Shown piece after piece: positions 12,901-22,700 of a stretch of 64,000 nt of DNA. The notes under the pieces are model-generated. The model searched no databases, was not told the origin of the DNA, and was given only the letters and a program-made list of their open reading frames with translations. This DNA comes from Channallabes apus (lineage: Eukaryota; Chordata; Actinopteri; Siluriformes; Clariidae), in NCBI GenBank assembly GCA_030522415.1, contig CM060106.1, forward strand, positions 26,437,967-26,501,966. The letters run 5' to 3'. The stretch's first letter is position 1, and each line of letters begins with the position of its first letter. The translations under genes were made by a program, and so were the position numbers.

Positions 12901-15900
12901 TACTGCGATGAATGAAAATGTCACTTTGCGCCACCTGGCGGCCATTTTACGAATGACTTTGAAATGCAACTGATTTATTTTGGCTGCTGTTGCCTTTAAA
13001 CGGCGGTATGCGCGGTGGGATGGTTATTCCGATTGAGTAACCACTGTACATGACGCACTGCTTGATGAATACAGAGGTCGTTCCAGCCCATCAATGCTTT
13101 AAGAATGAATCGGTGTGTCAAGTGCTACCTTGGTCCCGTCTGGTTTCTCGACTACAAACACTTCGCTCCAGGCCAGGATTCCTGTGGTCTCCCTCTCACA
13201 GCCCCCTCGCCAGGTGAAGCCTGTCAGTGGTTCATCATCTCCTCCAAGCCATGTGGCTGATTCCTGCAACAGCAATTATAGCAACGATGCAGTAACTGAT
13301 GGAAATAATTAAAAATAAATAAAAATTAGGAAGGAAAAGGTGGGCTGCAAATAAGTTTTTTTTTTTTTTTTTCTCACCATTTGACCTAGGAAAACTCACG
13401 CATCATGTGCTCCTGCAGAAATTGTAAAGTGGATGCACATGGATGCATCAGTTTTCCCAGGCCAAACGGTGAAAAAAGCTTATCTGTAGGGCATAGGGTC
13501 CCTGAAATCTGGCCATTCTTTCTCTCTTTTTTTAACGCCATGCCAACTTCCATGGCTATATTCATGGTGCGAGTCATTTTTGTTAAAATTAATTTGTCAA
13601 CTTTAAAACTAGACAAGATGTTTAAAATAAATTTATGAACTTAATGTTTTTAAACAAGTAAATTCAATTGTAGTTTTAAAGTGTCAACAGAATAAAACAA
13701 GTTCCTTAAAGGATTAAAAGAGTTACAGTCAAATAAAATAGGTTTAATGGACAGAAGGGTTCTGCATGATAAACATTTGAATGGACAGATTTTAAAATCC
13801 ATCAAAGTGTACGTGTTTTTTTTGGCCAGGTTATCTTAGCAACACCTGTGGCTAATGGTCCAACTCACATGCTGAGAATGTAACCAGAGTGCAAAAAATA
13901 AAAAATCCTTTGTGAAACTGTCATGTCCCAAGCAAACTGTTCCAAAATGTTTTGAAATGAAGAACAATGCATTTTCCAGCACGATGGAGTGCCATAAGGC
14001 AAAAGTGATAACCAACTGGCTCGGGGACCAAAACGTTGAAATTTTGGGTCCATGGCCTGGAAACTTCCCAGATCTTAATCCCATTGAGAACTTGGTCAAT
14101 CCTCAAAAGGTGAGTGGACAAACAAAAACCCACTAATTCTGACAAACTCCAAGAGATTATGAAAGGATTATTAAGGATCATCAGTCAGGATTTGGCCCAG
14201 AAGATGATTGAGAGCATGCCCAAATCGAATTGCAGAGGTTCTGAAAAAGAAGGGCCAACACTGCAAATACTGACTCTTTGCTTAAATGTCATGTAATTGT
14301 CGATAAAAGCCTTTGAAACATATGAAGTGCTTGTAATTATATTACAGTACATTGCAGAAACTGAAAAAGATCTAAAAGCAGTTTAGCAGCAAACTTTGTG
14401 AAAACTAATATTTGGATCACTCAAAACTTTTGGCCACCACTGTAGGATACCCGATAGCTGAATGCTTTCATACAAGTTTTGTTGGGGTGCGTGCCAAATT
14501 TATAGCAATATCGCCACCTAGTCCTGAATCTGAAAGAGGAATTTTGGCAAAAACAAAATCAAGTCGGATTGCTTAGGCAAGTAATACTGAGCCATTGGGA
14601 GGAGGGACTGGGCCACTTTTGGTTCAAATTACCTTTCCCAAACCTCAACATTTGTATTTATCCTTAGGCTTTGTTTGAAGATAGACTGGGTGGGAAAAAC
14701 CCCTTGATCTAGCCTATTAGCCACCATCTTGAGTAATAAACTATTGTCAAAGCATCTGCACCTTCACTCACCTGATGGTACATGTATCGGAGCATGAAAT
14801 CCAGCAGGAAGGACTTGCCCATGCGGAATGCACCGGCGACCGACACCACCACCACGTTGAGATCACGAATGTGCTCCTGCAGCAGGATGCGCTCCAATGC
14901 CTGCTCGTCCAGAGAAAACTGGTTCTCATCATCTGCCACCACAATCTGAACAGGCCCGGGCACCTCGTCTTCCTCCAAACCCACACCTACCCACCATAAC
15001 AAAACAGCCAAATTAGTAGAACTTATTACAAAGTGGTGGTGGGGGATGCATTTCATATACGGCAGAGCATGGATCCCCAAAATCCCATGTTTGTTTAGAG
15101 AAACGTGTTTGAAAATGCCTGGTGCATAGGAGATATGACAGCTAGAGAAACAGTGGAAACTACCATGCAGACAAAAGTTCAGCTACAAGCTAAAAACCTT
15201 AAACAAGGTCTACATTAGGGATCCTCAACTACAGGCAATCACCAAACTGTTAGATATTGGCCCTCCAAGGACTGGAGGTGAAGATCCCTGACGTACATCA
15301 TACACTCGCTCATCGTCTATACCACTTTATCCTGTACTCTGGGGGACGTGGAACCTATCCCAGGAGACTTAGGGCACAAGGTGGGGTACAACCTGGACAG
15401 GGTGCAAATCCATCACAGTTCACTCACTCATTCACGTACAATTTGGGAAGGCCAATTAACCTAATCTGCATGACTTTGGACTTTGCGAAGAAACCGGAGT
15501 ACCCAGAGGAAATTGCGAGTACCCTTTGAGAAATGTGTTTCCATTTAACTGATAACATGATTATCTAGAAAAATTCTTAATCTGGAAGAAAAGTACTTGG
15601 AAATCCTCAATCCAATACCCAAGGTTAAGGTTATTTTTGCTGAAACAGGTCCACACAATTACAAATGTGTAAGAATTAGTGGTGTGACAGCTCAGAGAAT
15701 CTGTAGAAATGTGTGAAGCGATCCCAAGCATGTAAACATTAGCTGCAAAGTTGAATAGTGAAATTGCAAAATAAACATTTGCTGCCACTGTATGGTGTTA
15801 TATTCCAGCCCCTTACTTTATTGTGCACACTAGCTCAAATAATGCTGAGTACCAAACTTAAATACTTCAACAACCAAACTGCTTAGACACCCTCAAGTAT

Positions 15901-16018
15901 TGACTAATTCCGCATCACTCGATTTAAAAAAAAATAAAAATCAATAGCTAAGGAGTAAATCCAAGTGTCTGAGCCCATAGGCAAGAGGCTTGACTATGGT
16001 GTGTCACAATGTGTAATA

Positions 16019-16056
<38 letters not shown>

Positions 16057-19000
16057 TGTCACTGTCTGGGCTTTAGGCTGTTTGCTGAAAAACGGCAGAG
16101 AAAATGGTTACATTTTAAAGACTGCTCCAGAGAATTTCTGTACAGATGAAGAGCCTGACAGAAACTCTACCTTGTGTTTTCATGCATAGTTAAAGAAAAA
16201 GTAAAAGAAGATTGTAGTTTTGGAGATTAGCAAGTTGCTAGCACTCTCGTGTTCAGAAGAGTTTTACTTGCTTATGGAGACAATCATTCTAGATTCTAGA
16301 ACAAAGACACTGAACATGTTTAAATTAGCCATTAGAATTGCAGAAACGGCCTTTCAAAAATATTCCACAGAATGCATCGATTTGATTGAAAGGCATTGCA
16401 GTGATAATGGAGTGATGGATGCTTTAAAAAGCCCTTTAAAATGGACTTGGTTGACATCCCCTATAGAAAGAAAAAGGAAACCAAAGTGGGAACCCTAGCA
16501 GAAAAATATTGAAAATGGCCATTTAAATAACTCCTGCAGACAGATAAATGTCTCATCCAATTTTGGACACTGATTTTATTTAAGTAGATTAAATAGTTTA
16601 CTGATTTAACATCTGACTTTTATTTCAGATTTATTTACTTCAAGCGGCTATAGCGCTTACTGAATTTGATTTACTAAAACTAAAAAAAAAAAACTTATAC
16701 GAGTCAATGAGTGTGTTCAGGCTTTGGTGACGTGCGTTTGTCCAGCTGCGCGTTTATACGGCGTTAAAAAAAAAACCCGTTGCATGCAGCTTTTTCTTGG
16801 CGTTCAAATCCCAACGGACGCAAGGAAAACACTTCTAGTCCGTTTTCTCCGCGTTCATTTTACGCTTCGGAGGACCGGATATATCCCATGATCTTACATG
16901 CTATACATAGGGAAATGCGGGGAAAAAAAAGCAAAAATAAAATGCTTAAAAAATAAAACTTCCACGGAAATGTTCGCATTTCTTCATAAACCACAAAAAA
17001 AAACTTCCTTTAATCCCACGTTGTGCAGTCAGAGGGTGAACCCAGTAGCGGCGACGATTTTCTCTCCCTACGTCGCCGTATTATTTTTTTTAAATATTTT
17101 TTATATAAAAATATAATAGTTTAATTACAATTTTTAAAACAAGATGTCATGTCTAATAGCAAAATGGTCCACATTAAAAGGAGGCACCTCATAAAACGAC
17201 AAAGGCTTTCATATCCGGTTCCCGACACTGCCTCCACAGGTTAACACACAAACTACAATTTGGGTTGCAGGCTGGCGTTAGAGACAAACGAACGCCAGTG
17301 TAGAAGTCAATCGAGCGCCACTACAAAACGCAACATAAACGTCTAGGACGTTCAGAGCTCGTTCATTTATCCAAAGATTTTACGCCCGTGTGAACAAGGC
17401 CTTATTTTAAAGAATTTTAAATAGTCAATTTGACCATTTAACATTTAAATGGATTAACATTCTAGCCCAAGAATTAACATTTGATTAAAATCCACAATGC
17501 ATAACAATTGTTCAAATCGCACAACTCTCCATTGCACTTAAAAAGCCTTAATAAATTACACTTTAATAAGTACAATTCTAAACCAATAAATTATGGCTCT
17601 ATCTTTCGGCTGCTCCTGTCTAGGGGTCGCCACAACTGAACATAATCCTCACCCAAACCAGTTTTATGCCGGATGCCTTTCGTGACACAAGCAACCCTCC
17701 CATTTTATCTCGCCTTTTGAGCGGCACTGCAACCAGTGGCTGAGGTTTGGATGGAAACTGAACCTTTCGATTGGCAGGCAAGAAACCCACCACTGAGACA
17801 ATGCCCCTCTAAGCCAATAAATTATATGAATAAGGAGTTCACCCTGTATTCAGGTTTTCTTTTTCAATTCATCCGTTACTGCCTCATCTTGGTCAGGCTC
17901 AATTAGATGTCTATCCCAGGAACGCTGGGCACAAGGTAGGAATATAGATGGATATAGAGCCCACGTATTGACCTATTAATGGTCACCAAGTGGCAATGGA
18001 GCGAAAGAAATCAATCTACCGGCGATGACAATTCACTTTTAAAAGCACCAACACAAAGGGCATTCAAGTGCAATAGAATGAGTGCATGAATATATAAATA
18101 TGGAGAAGGACTCCAGCTGGAACTTCTCTCAGAGAAATAAATTAATGTTCTTATTTGAGTTATTACACACAAATGTAACGGAGCGCAGATACGGTGTTAC
18201 TGTCAGGCTTGCTGAGAGAGGGATGTGGTTTTGAGCTGTCAGGATCAACTTGTAAAAAATACAAAAACAGTGATCAGTGCCTTACAGACCACAGCCTCAG
18301 AAATCGAATTCTTTGAAAAGCAACCGGGGGTGGGAATAAATGCATCCAGGCGATAATGTTACAGTACAGTACCTTAAGTCACCACAACAATAACCATATG
18401 AGCATTATATAATCTACAAAAACCACCATCAGCTCAAAATTGTTAACTTTATTCTCCCAAAAAAAATAATAATAACAATTTAAGTCACGAGATTAAGCTT
18501 TAACCAGGTTTCAATAGAGACAGCATGAGTAAAGAGAGGTGTATAAACATGACCTGAACTTCACCTGTGCTCACTTACACCCATCAAATTCTCTATATAA
18601 TAAACTTTCGTGTGCATACATGCAAGTGTGTATGAGCTATGCATTAAAAATCTCTTGTGCGGGCCCACACAACCCTTTCATCCTTTGAGTGTGTTAAGAC
18701 CTACAAAAAGCCATCACTGCCCGGGTGCACCGTACAACTTGCACACTTTACACAATATGACATATTAGGGCTGATGCCAGCTTGGGCCCTAAATATTTAC
18801 CATGTCAACTGTGTGTGTGTATGCTGTGTGAGTGAGAGATGAGAGTGTGCGCATGCATGTTAACATTTGTAATGTTTACGTGTAGAACAGGCAGACGCTG
18901 AAAAAAAAAAAAAGCATCACACTATGATGTCACTGTGCAACCTGATGTCACTGTGCAACTTTAGCTAAGCTAAAGCAGCTCTCTCTTATTCACATCCTGC

Positions 19001-19333
19001 ATTAATTACTCTAACATAAAACTGCAAAAAGAGGCAAAGTGAAAAACTAAATGCAGCTTGTAGAATAATAAAATAAAAGGACACACTAGTCTAACCCATT
19101 CGAGAATGCTAGCACAAACCTGACGCTAAGCGCATCATAGCATTAGCAGGTATCATCAGTGCAAACCCATGACGAATGTTTTATTTTTTATTCACGCCCG
19201 CCTACGGAACTTCACACATGCTGTCTTTATATCCAAAAAACTATATGTTTTATTTCAGTTAATTTCAAGAGTTACCGTTATGATTTATATAGGAATGATT
19301 CTGAAGCTCCAGCCTGGTCTCCGCCTCCGCCAT
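3696..19333 (-). CDS. atl2: Atlastin GTPase gene (ATL2-like), 12 exons, C-terminally truncated
   Basis: Atlastins are dynamin-like GTPases of the ER that fuse tubules. I assembled the coding sequence from exons 19333-19276, 14986-14772, 13263-13129, 6359-6255, 5958-5908, 5771-5715, 5617-5525, 5251-5113, 4877-4750, 4668-4612, 4486-4418 and 3983-3696. All junctions are GT-AG and in phase, giving 464 residues. Seen: P-loop GAFRMGKS (71-78), switch I block [10 protein letters not shown] (about 111-120), the RDW motif (214-216), and the middle three-helix domain to about 440. Blocks such as [13 protein letters not shown] and [14 protein letters not shown] favour ATL2 over ATL1 or ATL3. Oddities: DxxG is DTQA (143-146), several conserved sites differ, and the protein ends in the first hydrophobic segment (about 444-458) plus a short tail. 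Membrane helix 2 and the C-terminal amphipathic helix are absent; ATL2 normally has about 550-580 residues. It may be a diverged functional copy or a recent pseudogene. Confidence 0.88.
4418..4486 (-). CDS. atl2: atl2 exon 11
   Basis: Twenty-three codons, [17 protein letters not shown] then INSMEQ, between a ttaag acceptor and CAG|gtaaat. One codon shorter than usual in the middle. The acceptor sits next to a long T-rich tract (on the coding strand) with a TA run, so its polypyrimidine tract is unusually long. Confidence 0.85.
4612..4668 (-). CDS. atl2: atl2 exon 10
   Basis: Nineteen codons, [19 protein letters not shown], between ttccag and AAG|gtaatt. The family form is AYIKIYQGEELPHPKSMLQ; the ELPHP core is kept while both ends are diverged. 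Confidence 0.9.
4750..4877 (-). CDS. atl2: atl2 exon 9
   Basis: 128 bases between tacag and AAA|gtaaga. Encodes [10 protein letters not shown], then [19 protein letters not shown] and DLVQYFK, the linker and the start of the three-helix middle domain. The [14 protein letters not shown] block is specific for ATL2 among atlastins. Confidence 0.92.
5113..5251 (-). CDS. atl2: atl2 exon 8
   Basis: Forty-six codons plus one base between cttag and AAAG|gtatga. Contains [28 protein letters not shown] and [10 protein letters not shown], all typical of the end of the atlastin G domain. No breaks. Confidence 0.92.
5525..5617 (-). CDS. atl2: atl2 exon 7 (RDW guanine-specificity motif)
   Basis: Thirty-one codons between tctag and CAA|gtaagt. 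Contains [21 protein letters not shown] of RDW recognises the guanine base in this family (G4-equivalent), and it is intact. Confidence 0.9.
5715..5771 (-). CDS. atl2: atl2 exon 6
   Basis: Nineteen codons, [10 protein letters not shown] then KEMYLKPFQ, between ttgtag and CAG|gtatgt. The EYGRLAM core is a strong atlastin signature; the start (usually LFTEYG) is diverged. Confidence 0.88.
5908..5958 (-). CDS. atl2: atl2 exon 5
   Basis: Seventeen codons, VYNLSQNVQ then ENDLQHLQ, between ttatag and CAG|gttagt. This small exon directly follows the G3 exon in all atlastins, with the same phase. Confidence 0.88.
5960..6254 (-). other. atl2 intron 4
   Basis: Short intron between exons 4 and 5, AT-rich, with no repeat or second gene that I could recognise. 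Confidence 0.5.
6255..6359 (-). CDS. atl2: atl2 exon 4 (G3 motif, altered)
   Basis: Thirty-five codons from acceptor ctgcag to donor CAG|gtttac: VAVLLMDTQ followed by AAFDSQ, then [16 protein letters not shown]. Length and phase equal the matching exon in other atlastins. The invariant Gly of DxxG (switch II) is Ala here, and the usual TVFALS reads ALSALS. Confidence 0.9.
6485..7098. other. atl2 intron 3 sequence, unassigned
   Basis: Intron sequence before the L2 relic. No open frame or clear transposon end was recognised. Confidence 0.4.
7099..7527 (+). pseudogene. L2 LINE ORF1, SGNH-hydrolase fragment
   Basis: 142 codons with the SGNH blocks in order: [10 protein letters not shown] (Ser nucleophile block, about residue 47), the CIPGARAPD Gly block, [11 protein letters not shown] (Asn block) and CSGPIP. 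The final Asp-His block ([12 protein letters not shown]) follows at about 7640-7680 in another frame, so ORF1 is frameshifted near 7520-7640. Such esterase domains are known in ORF1 of L2/CR1 LINEs; the role in transposition is unsettled. Confidence 0.82.
9056..9606. mobile_element. MITE with about 23-bp terminal inverted repeats, inserted in the L2 relic
   Basis: Starts GTGGCGCTTTTCCACTGCAT followed by AGTAC and ends GTACTATGCAATGGAAAAG followed by AGGC, giving near-perfect inverted ends. The flanking L2 sequence continues on both sides, with ATT present on each side, so a 3-bp target duplication is likely. No transposase frame is inside, so it is a non-autonomous DNA element. The superfamily (Harbinger-like from the target size) is a guess. 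Confidence 0.75.
10390..11480. repeat. Dispersed repeat-like region in intron 3 (unassigned MITE)
   Basis: The start at about 10420 (AAGTGCCCCTATTATGCC) and the following 'ACAGATTTACATG..GCAAGGTC' stretch resemble a widespread teleost non-autonomous DNA element. I could not find the far end with certainty. No real protein frame. Confidence 0.35.
12001..12696. mobile_element. TTAA-flanked hairpin element carrying two tRNA-like modules
   Basis: Two arms of about 155 bases (12001-12153 and 12546-12696) are near-perfect inverted copies of each other, and TTAA sits directly outside each (11997-12000 and 12697-12700). The outer ends are A/GTATAAATTTCTAAACC. TTAA targets are typical of piggyBac-like and Kolobok-like elements. 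The loop has no protein frame but holds two stretches with Pol III box-like sequence: GGTGTAGCGG with GGTTCGAAACC (12147-12215) and a second GGGTTCGATCC (about 12466-12476). It could be transcribed by RNA polymerase III, but that is inference. Confidence 0.75.
13129..13263 (-). CDS. atl2: atl2 exon 3 (switch I region)
   Basis: Forty-five codons between acceptor ttgcag and donor AAG|gtagca. Contains [10 protein letters not shown] and [11 protein letters not shown], the segment around the GTPase switch I loop, then [12 protein letters not shown]. Very like ATL2. After TTGI the usual Gln is Leu. It lies alone between a large repeat-filled intron and the Tc1-containing intron. Confidence 0.9.
13800..14445 (+). 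mobile_element. Tc1/mariner remnant in atl2 intron 2
   Basis: The right half of a Tc1-like transposon. The frame at 13912-14136 carries the C-terminal catalytic part: a damaged segment where the second Asp should be, MECHKAKV, then [10 protein letters not shown]. The element ends at about 14444 in GGATCACTCAAAACTTTTGG then CCACCACTGTA, the usual end of this fish family. The left end, DNA-binding region and first Asp are missing. Confidence 0.8.
14772..14986 (-). CDS. atl2: atl2 exon 2 (P-loop)
   Basis: Encodes the start of the GTPase domain: VPGPVQIVV, then [20 protein letters not shown] and the P-loop GAFRMGKS, ending FMLRYMYHQ at donor CAG|gtgagt. Most atlastins have Lys where this one has Met after the P-loop Arg; the Arg and the GKS are kept. 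The acceptor at 14987-14988 (gggtag) is my choice because it restores the phase with exon 1. Confidence 0.88.
15290..15533 (-). repeat. Degraded SINE/LINE-tail repeat in atl2 intron 1
   Basis: Minus-strand relative of the SINE body at 34816-35195: TATACCACTTTATCCTGT, CCTATCCCAGGAGACTTAGG and the CGGAGTACCC block are all recognisable and in the same order, with many substitutions. No tail or target duplication found. Confidence 0.7.
16020..16054. repeat. (CA)n microsatellite
   Basis: About 17 uninterrupted CA units in atl2 intron 1. Confidence 0.95.
17590..17815. repeat. Dispersed repeat with TCGGCTGCTCCTGTCTAGGG core
   Basis: The stretch CTTTCGGCTGCTCC, AGGGGTCGCCACA, GCCGGATGCC and a later GGATGGAAACTGAACC is a common teleost interspersed repeat. 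It is diverged and its ends are unclear. A separate small relic of the SINE body follows at about 17870-17960 (CTATCCCAGGAACGCTGGGC). Confidence 0.5.
17960..19275 (-). other. atl2 intron 1, 5' part, nothing recognised
   Basis: Intron sequence downstream of exon 1. AT-rich with a short GT-rich patch at about 18808-18850. I found no gene or transposon here. Confidence 0.4.
19276..19333 (-). CDS. atl2: atl2 exon 1 (start codon)
   Basis: ATG at 19333-19331 in a good context (AAGATGGCG) opens 19 codons plus one base, starting [10 protein letters not shown]. It ends at donor AACG|gtaac. The one-base overhang fits the two-base start of exon 2. An acidic, disordered N-terminus beginning MAE is usual for ATL2. 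The exon is inferred from phase, start context and position; an RNA read across it would settle it. Confidence 0.65.
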
Positions 19334-19336
19334 CTT
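19322..19336 (-). promoter_or_regulatory. YY1-like AAGATGGCGG motif over the atl2 start codon
   Basis: The minus strand reads AAGAAGATGGCGGAGG around the ATG. AAGATGGCGG matches the core YY1 site, which is known to occur at start codons of many vertebrate genes. It is consistent with a native transcription/translation start region. Activity is inferred. Confidence 0.4.
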
Positions 19337-19726
19337 CTTCTTCTTAATGTTTTCCGGCGGTTGGCATCCATTATGTTGCATTACCGCCACCTTCTGGTCA
19401 TAAACTCCCCTTCCCCCGCCTTTTTTTTTTTTTTTTCCTTCTTCTTCTTCTTTTTCCCCTTTTTCTTCCTTTCAACTTTTCTCCCCTTTCCCCCTTTCCT
19501 TTTCCCTCTCTTCCTCCTTCCCTCTTCTCCTATCCTTTCCAACGGTTGGCATCCAGCTTTATGGTGCTTTTCCTCACCTCTGTTCCGGAGTGTGGGTTAG
19601 AGAGAGTAGGCTTTAAAAAATAATAATAATAATAAATGGATAAATAAATAAATTTTTAAACCCTCCTCTTCCCCAACTATGTACTACCTTGGTCTCCTTA
19701 CTTCCAGTCGTTCCCCTCTCCTCCCT

Positions 19727-22700
19727 TCAAATCCTATCCATTATCCCTGTTTCTCGTAAATAAGCTAACACTATCCTGTTTTTCCTCCCATTCTCTGCCC
19801 CTAGCACCTCCTCTAATGTGAACTGCACCCCTATCTCCCTCAGTCTATCCTCCATGACCTCCCTTTGTGCCTCATAACTCCTGCATCTCATGATCACATG
19901 TTCTACTGACTCCTCTTCGTGACATCTGTCACACAGTCCCGTTTGGTGTTTTCCTATCATTTTAAGTGTTTTATTTAATAAGCTATGCCCCAGCCTCAGT
20001 CTTGTCATCACTACCTCTTCTCTCCTTCTTCCCACTCCCACTCTTTCCTTGTTCACCTTTCCTTGTATCTTGTATAAGTGTCTCCCGTTTCTATCTTTGT
20101 CCCATCTATCCTGCCACCTTTGGATAATTTTCTCCCATATAATACTTTTCACTTCTGTCTTACTCATTTTAACGTGTACCTCAATATTATCTCTTGTAAG
20201 TGTTTGCTTTGCCAATTTATCTACTATTTCATTTCCCTTAATTCCTATATGTGCTGGTACCCACATGAAGATGACTTTAATGCCCTTGTTTATTGTCCTT
20301 GTGTATACTTGAAGTACCTCATACAAAGTATCTTGTCTTGCCCTTGAGTAAAATGATCTTAAACTTGTTAATACTGACAGTGAGTCAGTGCATATCAGGA
20401 CCTTTTCTTCCTCATTTTCCTCTACCCATTTTATTGCATATAGTATTGCCATTATCTCTGTCGTGTAGACTCCTATTTTATCCGATGTCCTTTTTTGTAC
20501 TTCTACTTGTTTTTCCGGAATTGCCATTCCAAATCCTGTTTTCCCTGATTGTGGATCTTTAGATCCATCCGTGTAAATTATTACAAATTCTTTGTACTTT
20601 TGATTTATATGTATATTGAATAGTATCTTTAGGTTTTCTTCATTGTTCGTTTTCCTTTTTTCTGCCACTAAGTACCAGTCAATTTCCGGCCATTCCATCT
20701 TCCATGGAGCCATTTCTGGTATAACTATTGTTTCAGTCACTTGTAACTCAAAGATTTCTAATTCTTTTGCTATATTATTTCCTATTTTTCCAAAATTCTC
20801 TCTGCGATTTCTCCCATTCTCCCAGCATTCTTCCAAAACTTTTTTTGTAAGATGTGTTTCTTTATGTCCTTTTAACCCAACCCAATAGTTAGCCATTAGC
20901 TGCATCCTCCTTAATTCTAGTGGCATTTCTCCGACTTCCACTTGTACTGCCGCTACTAGTGAAGTTTTAATAGCACCACTGCACACTCTCAAGGCTTGTA
21001 ATTGTATCACATCCAGTCTTTTTAATAACGACTTGGCTGCAGACCCTATTACTATGCTTCCATAGTCTAGTACTGATCTTATCATTGTCACATATATAAT
21101 TCTCAAAGAGGAGTGACTAGCTCCCCATTCTCTTCCTGCCAAACATCTCATCACATTTATTACTTTTTTGCATTTGTCTTCCATTTTCTTTATATGTCCT
21201 GCAAAATTCAATCTCGCATCGAATGTTACTCCCAGAAATGTATAGGTCTCTACCCTTTCCAAATCTCTCCCATGCATTTTTAGTTTAACAGCCCCCTTTC
21301 TAATTCTCTTTCTTGTAAAAATTACAGTTTGGGTCTTTTCAATGGAGAATCTAAATCCCCACTCAAATCCCCATTCCACTACTTTATCTATTGCTTCTTG
21401 CATTCTCCTTTTTGTGTACTCAATATTTCTGCCTCTTTTCCATAGCGCCCCATCATCTGCAAATAAAGACCTGCTAATATCACCTGGTAGTGTTGTAAAT
21501 ATGTCATTTATCATAATGATGAATAGTATTGGACTAATCACACTACCTTGTGGTGTTCCATTTCCAATTGTGTACTGGTTTGACATTTCTGCTCCTATCC
21601 TTACTTGAATTCTCCTCTCAGACAAAAAATCTTTAATCCAATTAAACATCCTCCCGCCTATTCCTATTTTATTTAACTTTATTAATAACCCCTCCCTCCA
21701 TAACATATCATACGCTTTTTCTATGTCAAAAAATACCGCCACTACTGACTCCCTGTTTGCTTGTGCCTTTCTTATTTCAGTTTCTAATCTAACAATAGCA
21801 TCCACTGTATTCCTCCCCTTCCTGAAGCCACTCTGGTAATTTGCTAATGCCTCTCTTTTCTCTAGGGTATATATTAATCTTTCTGCTATCATTCGCTCCA
21901 TTATTTTACATAAGTTGGATGTCAGGGCTATAGGTCTATAGCTTGTTGGTTTTGTTGGGTCTTTGGCTGGTTTCTTAATTGGAATCACTACTGCTTCTTT
22001 CCATACCTTTGGTAATATTCCCTCTCTCCATATTTTATTATATACCTCAAGCAGCTTCTTAGCTGCTCCGTTTCCAAGATGTTTTAACATAGCATAATTT
22101 ATCTGATCTTTTCCTGGGGTAGTTAGCCGGGCTCTCTTAATTGCTCTCACCATTTCTGCCATTGAAAATGGTTCATTTATGATTTCCCCATTCTCTTCAT
22201 CCTTCCTGTCTATTGTATGTTCATATTGACCTAATGTTGCTTTCCTTCTCCTTTTCTCTTCTTCCGTCAAATTATTTGAACTGTGTATTTTTGAAAAGGA
22301 TTTCACCATCATCTCCGCTTTTTCTATGTTAGTTACTCCAATCTCTCCATCTACTGTCATCACTGGATATTCCCACTGTCTATTTTCTCCTCCCATTTTC
22401 TTTATCATTGTCCATATTTCACTCACGTGTGTGGATGTTCTTATTTCACTACAAAATTTCCTCCAACTGTCCCTTTTAGCCTGTCTTACCTTCCTTCTCA
22501 CTTCTGCCTGTGCTCTCTTACACTCTATCATATTCTGCATATTGTGTGTCCTCTTAACTAGTCTGTATGCTTTATTTCTTTTTCTAACTGCTTCCTGACA
22601 CTCCTCATTCCACCAAGGCACCACTTTTCTATTCCCTCTATTTTTTACTTTGGGGATAGCTTCCTCCGCTGCCTTTATGATAGCTGTTTGTACTTTGTCA

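Noticed and set aside
14709..15080. Reading the whole frame 15080-14709 as a short protein
   Set aside because: It is atl2 exon 2 plus intron on both sides; splice sites delimit 14772-14986.
19169..19600. Phe/Leu-rich plus-strand frame near exon 1
   Set aside because: Formed by the T/C-rich complement of the LINE 3' UTR; no family features.
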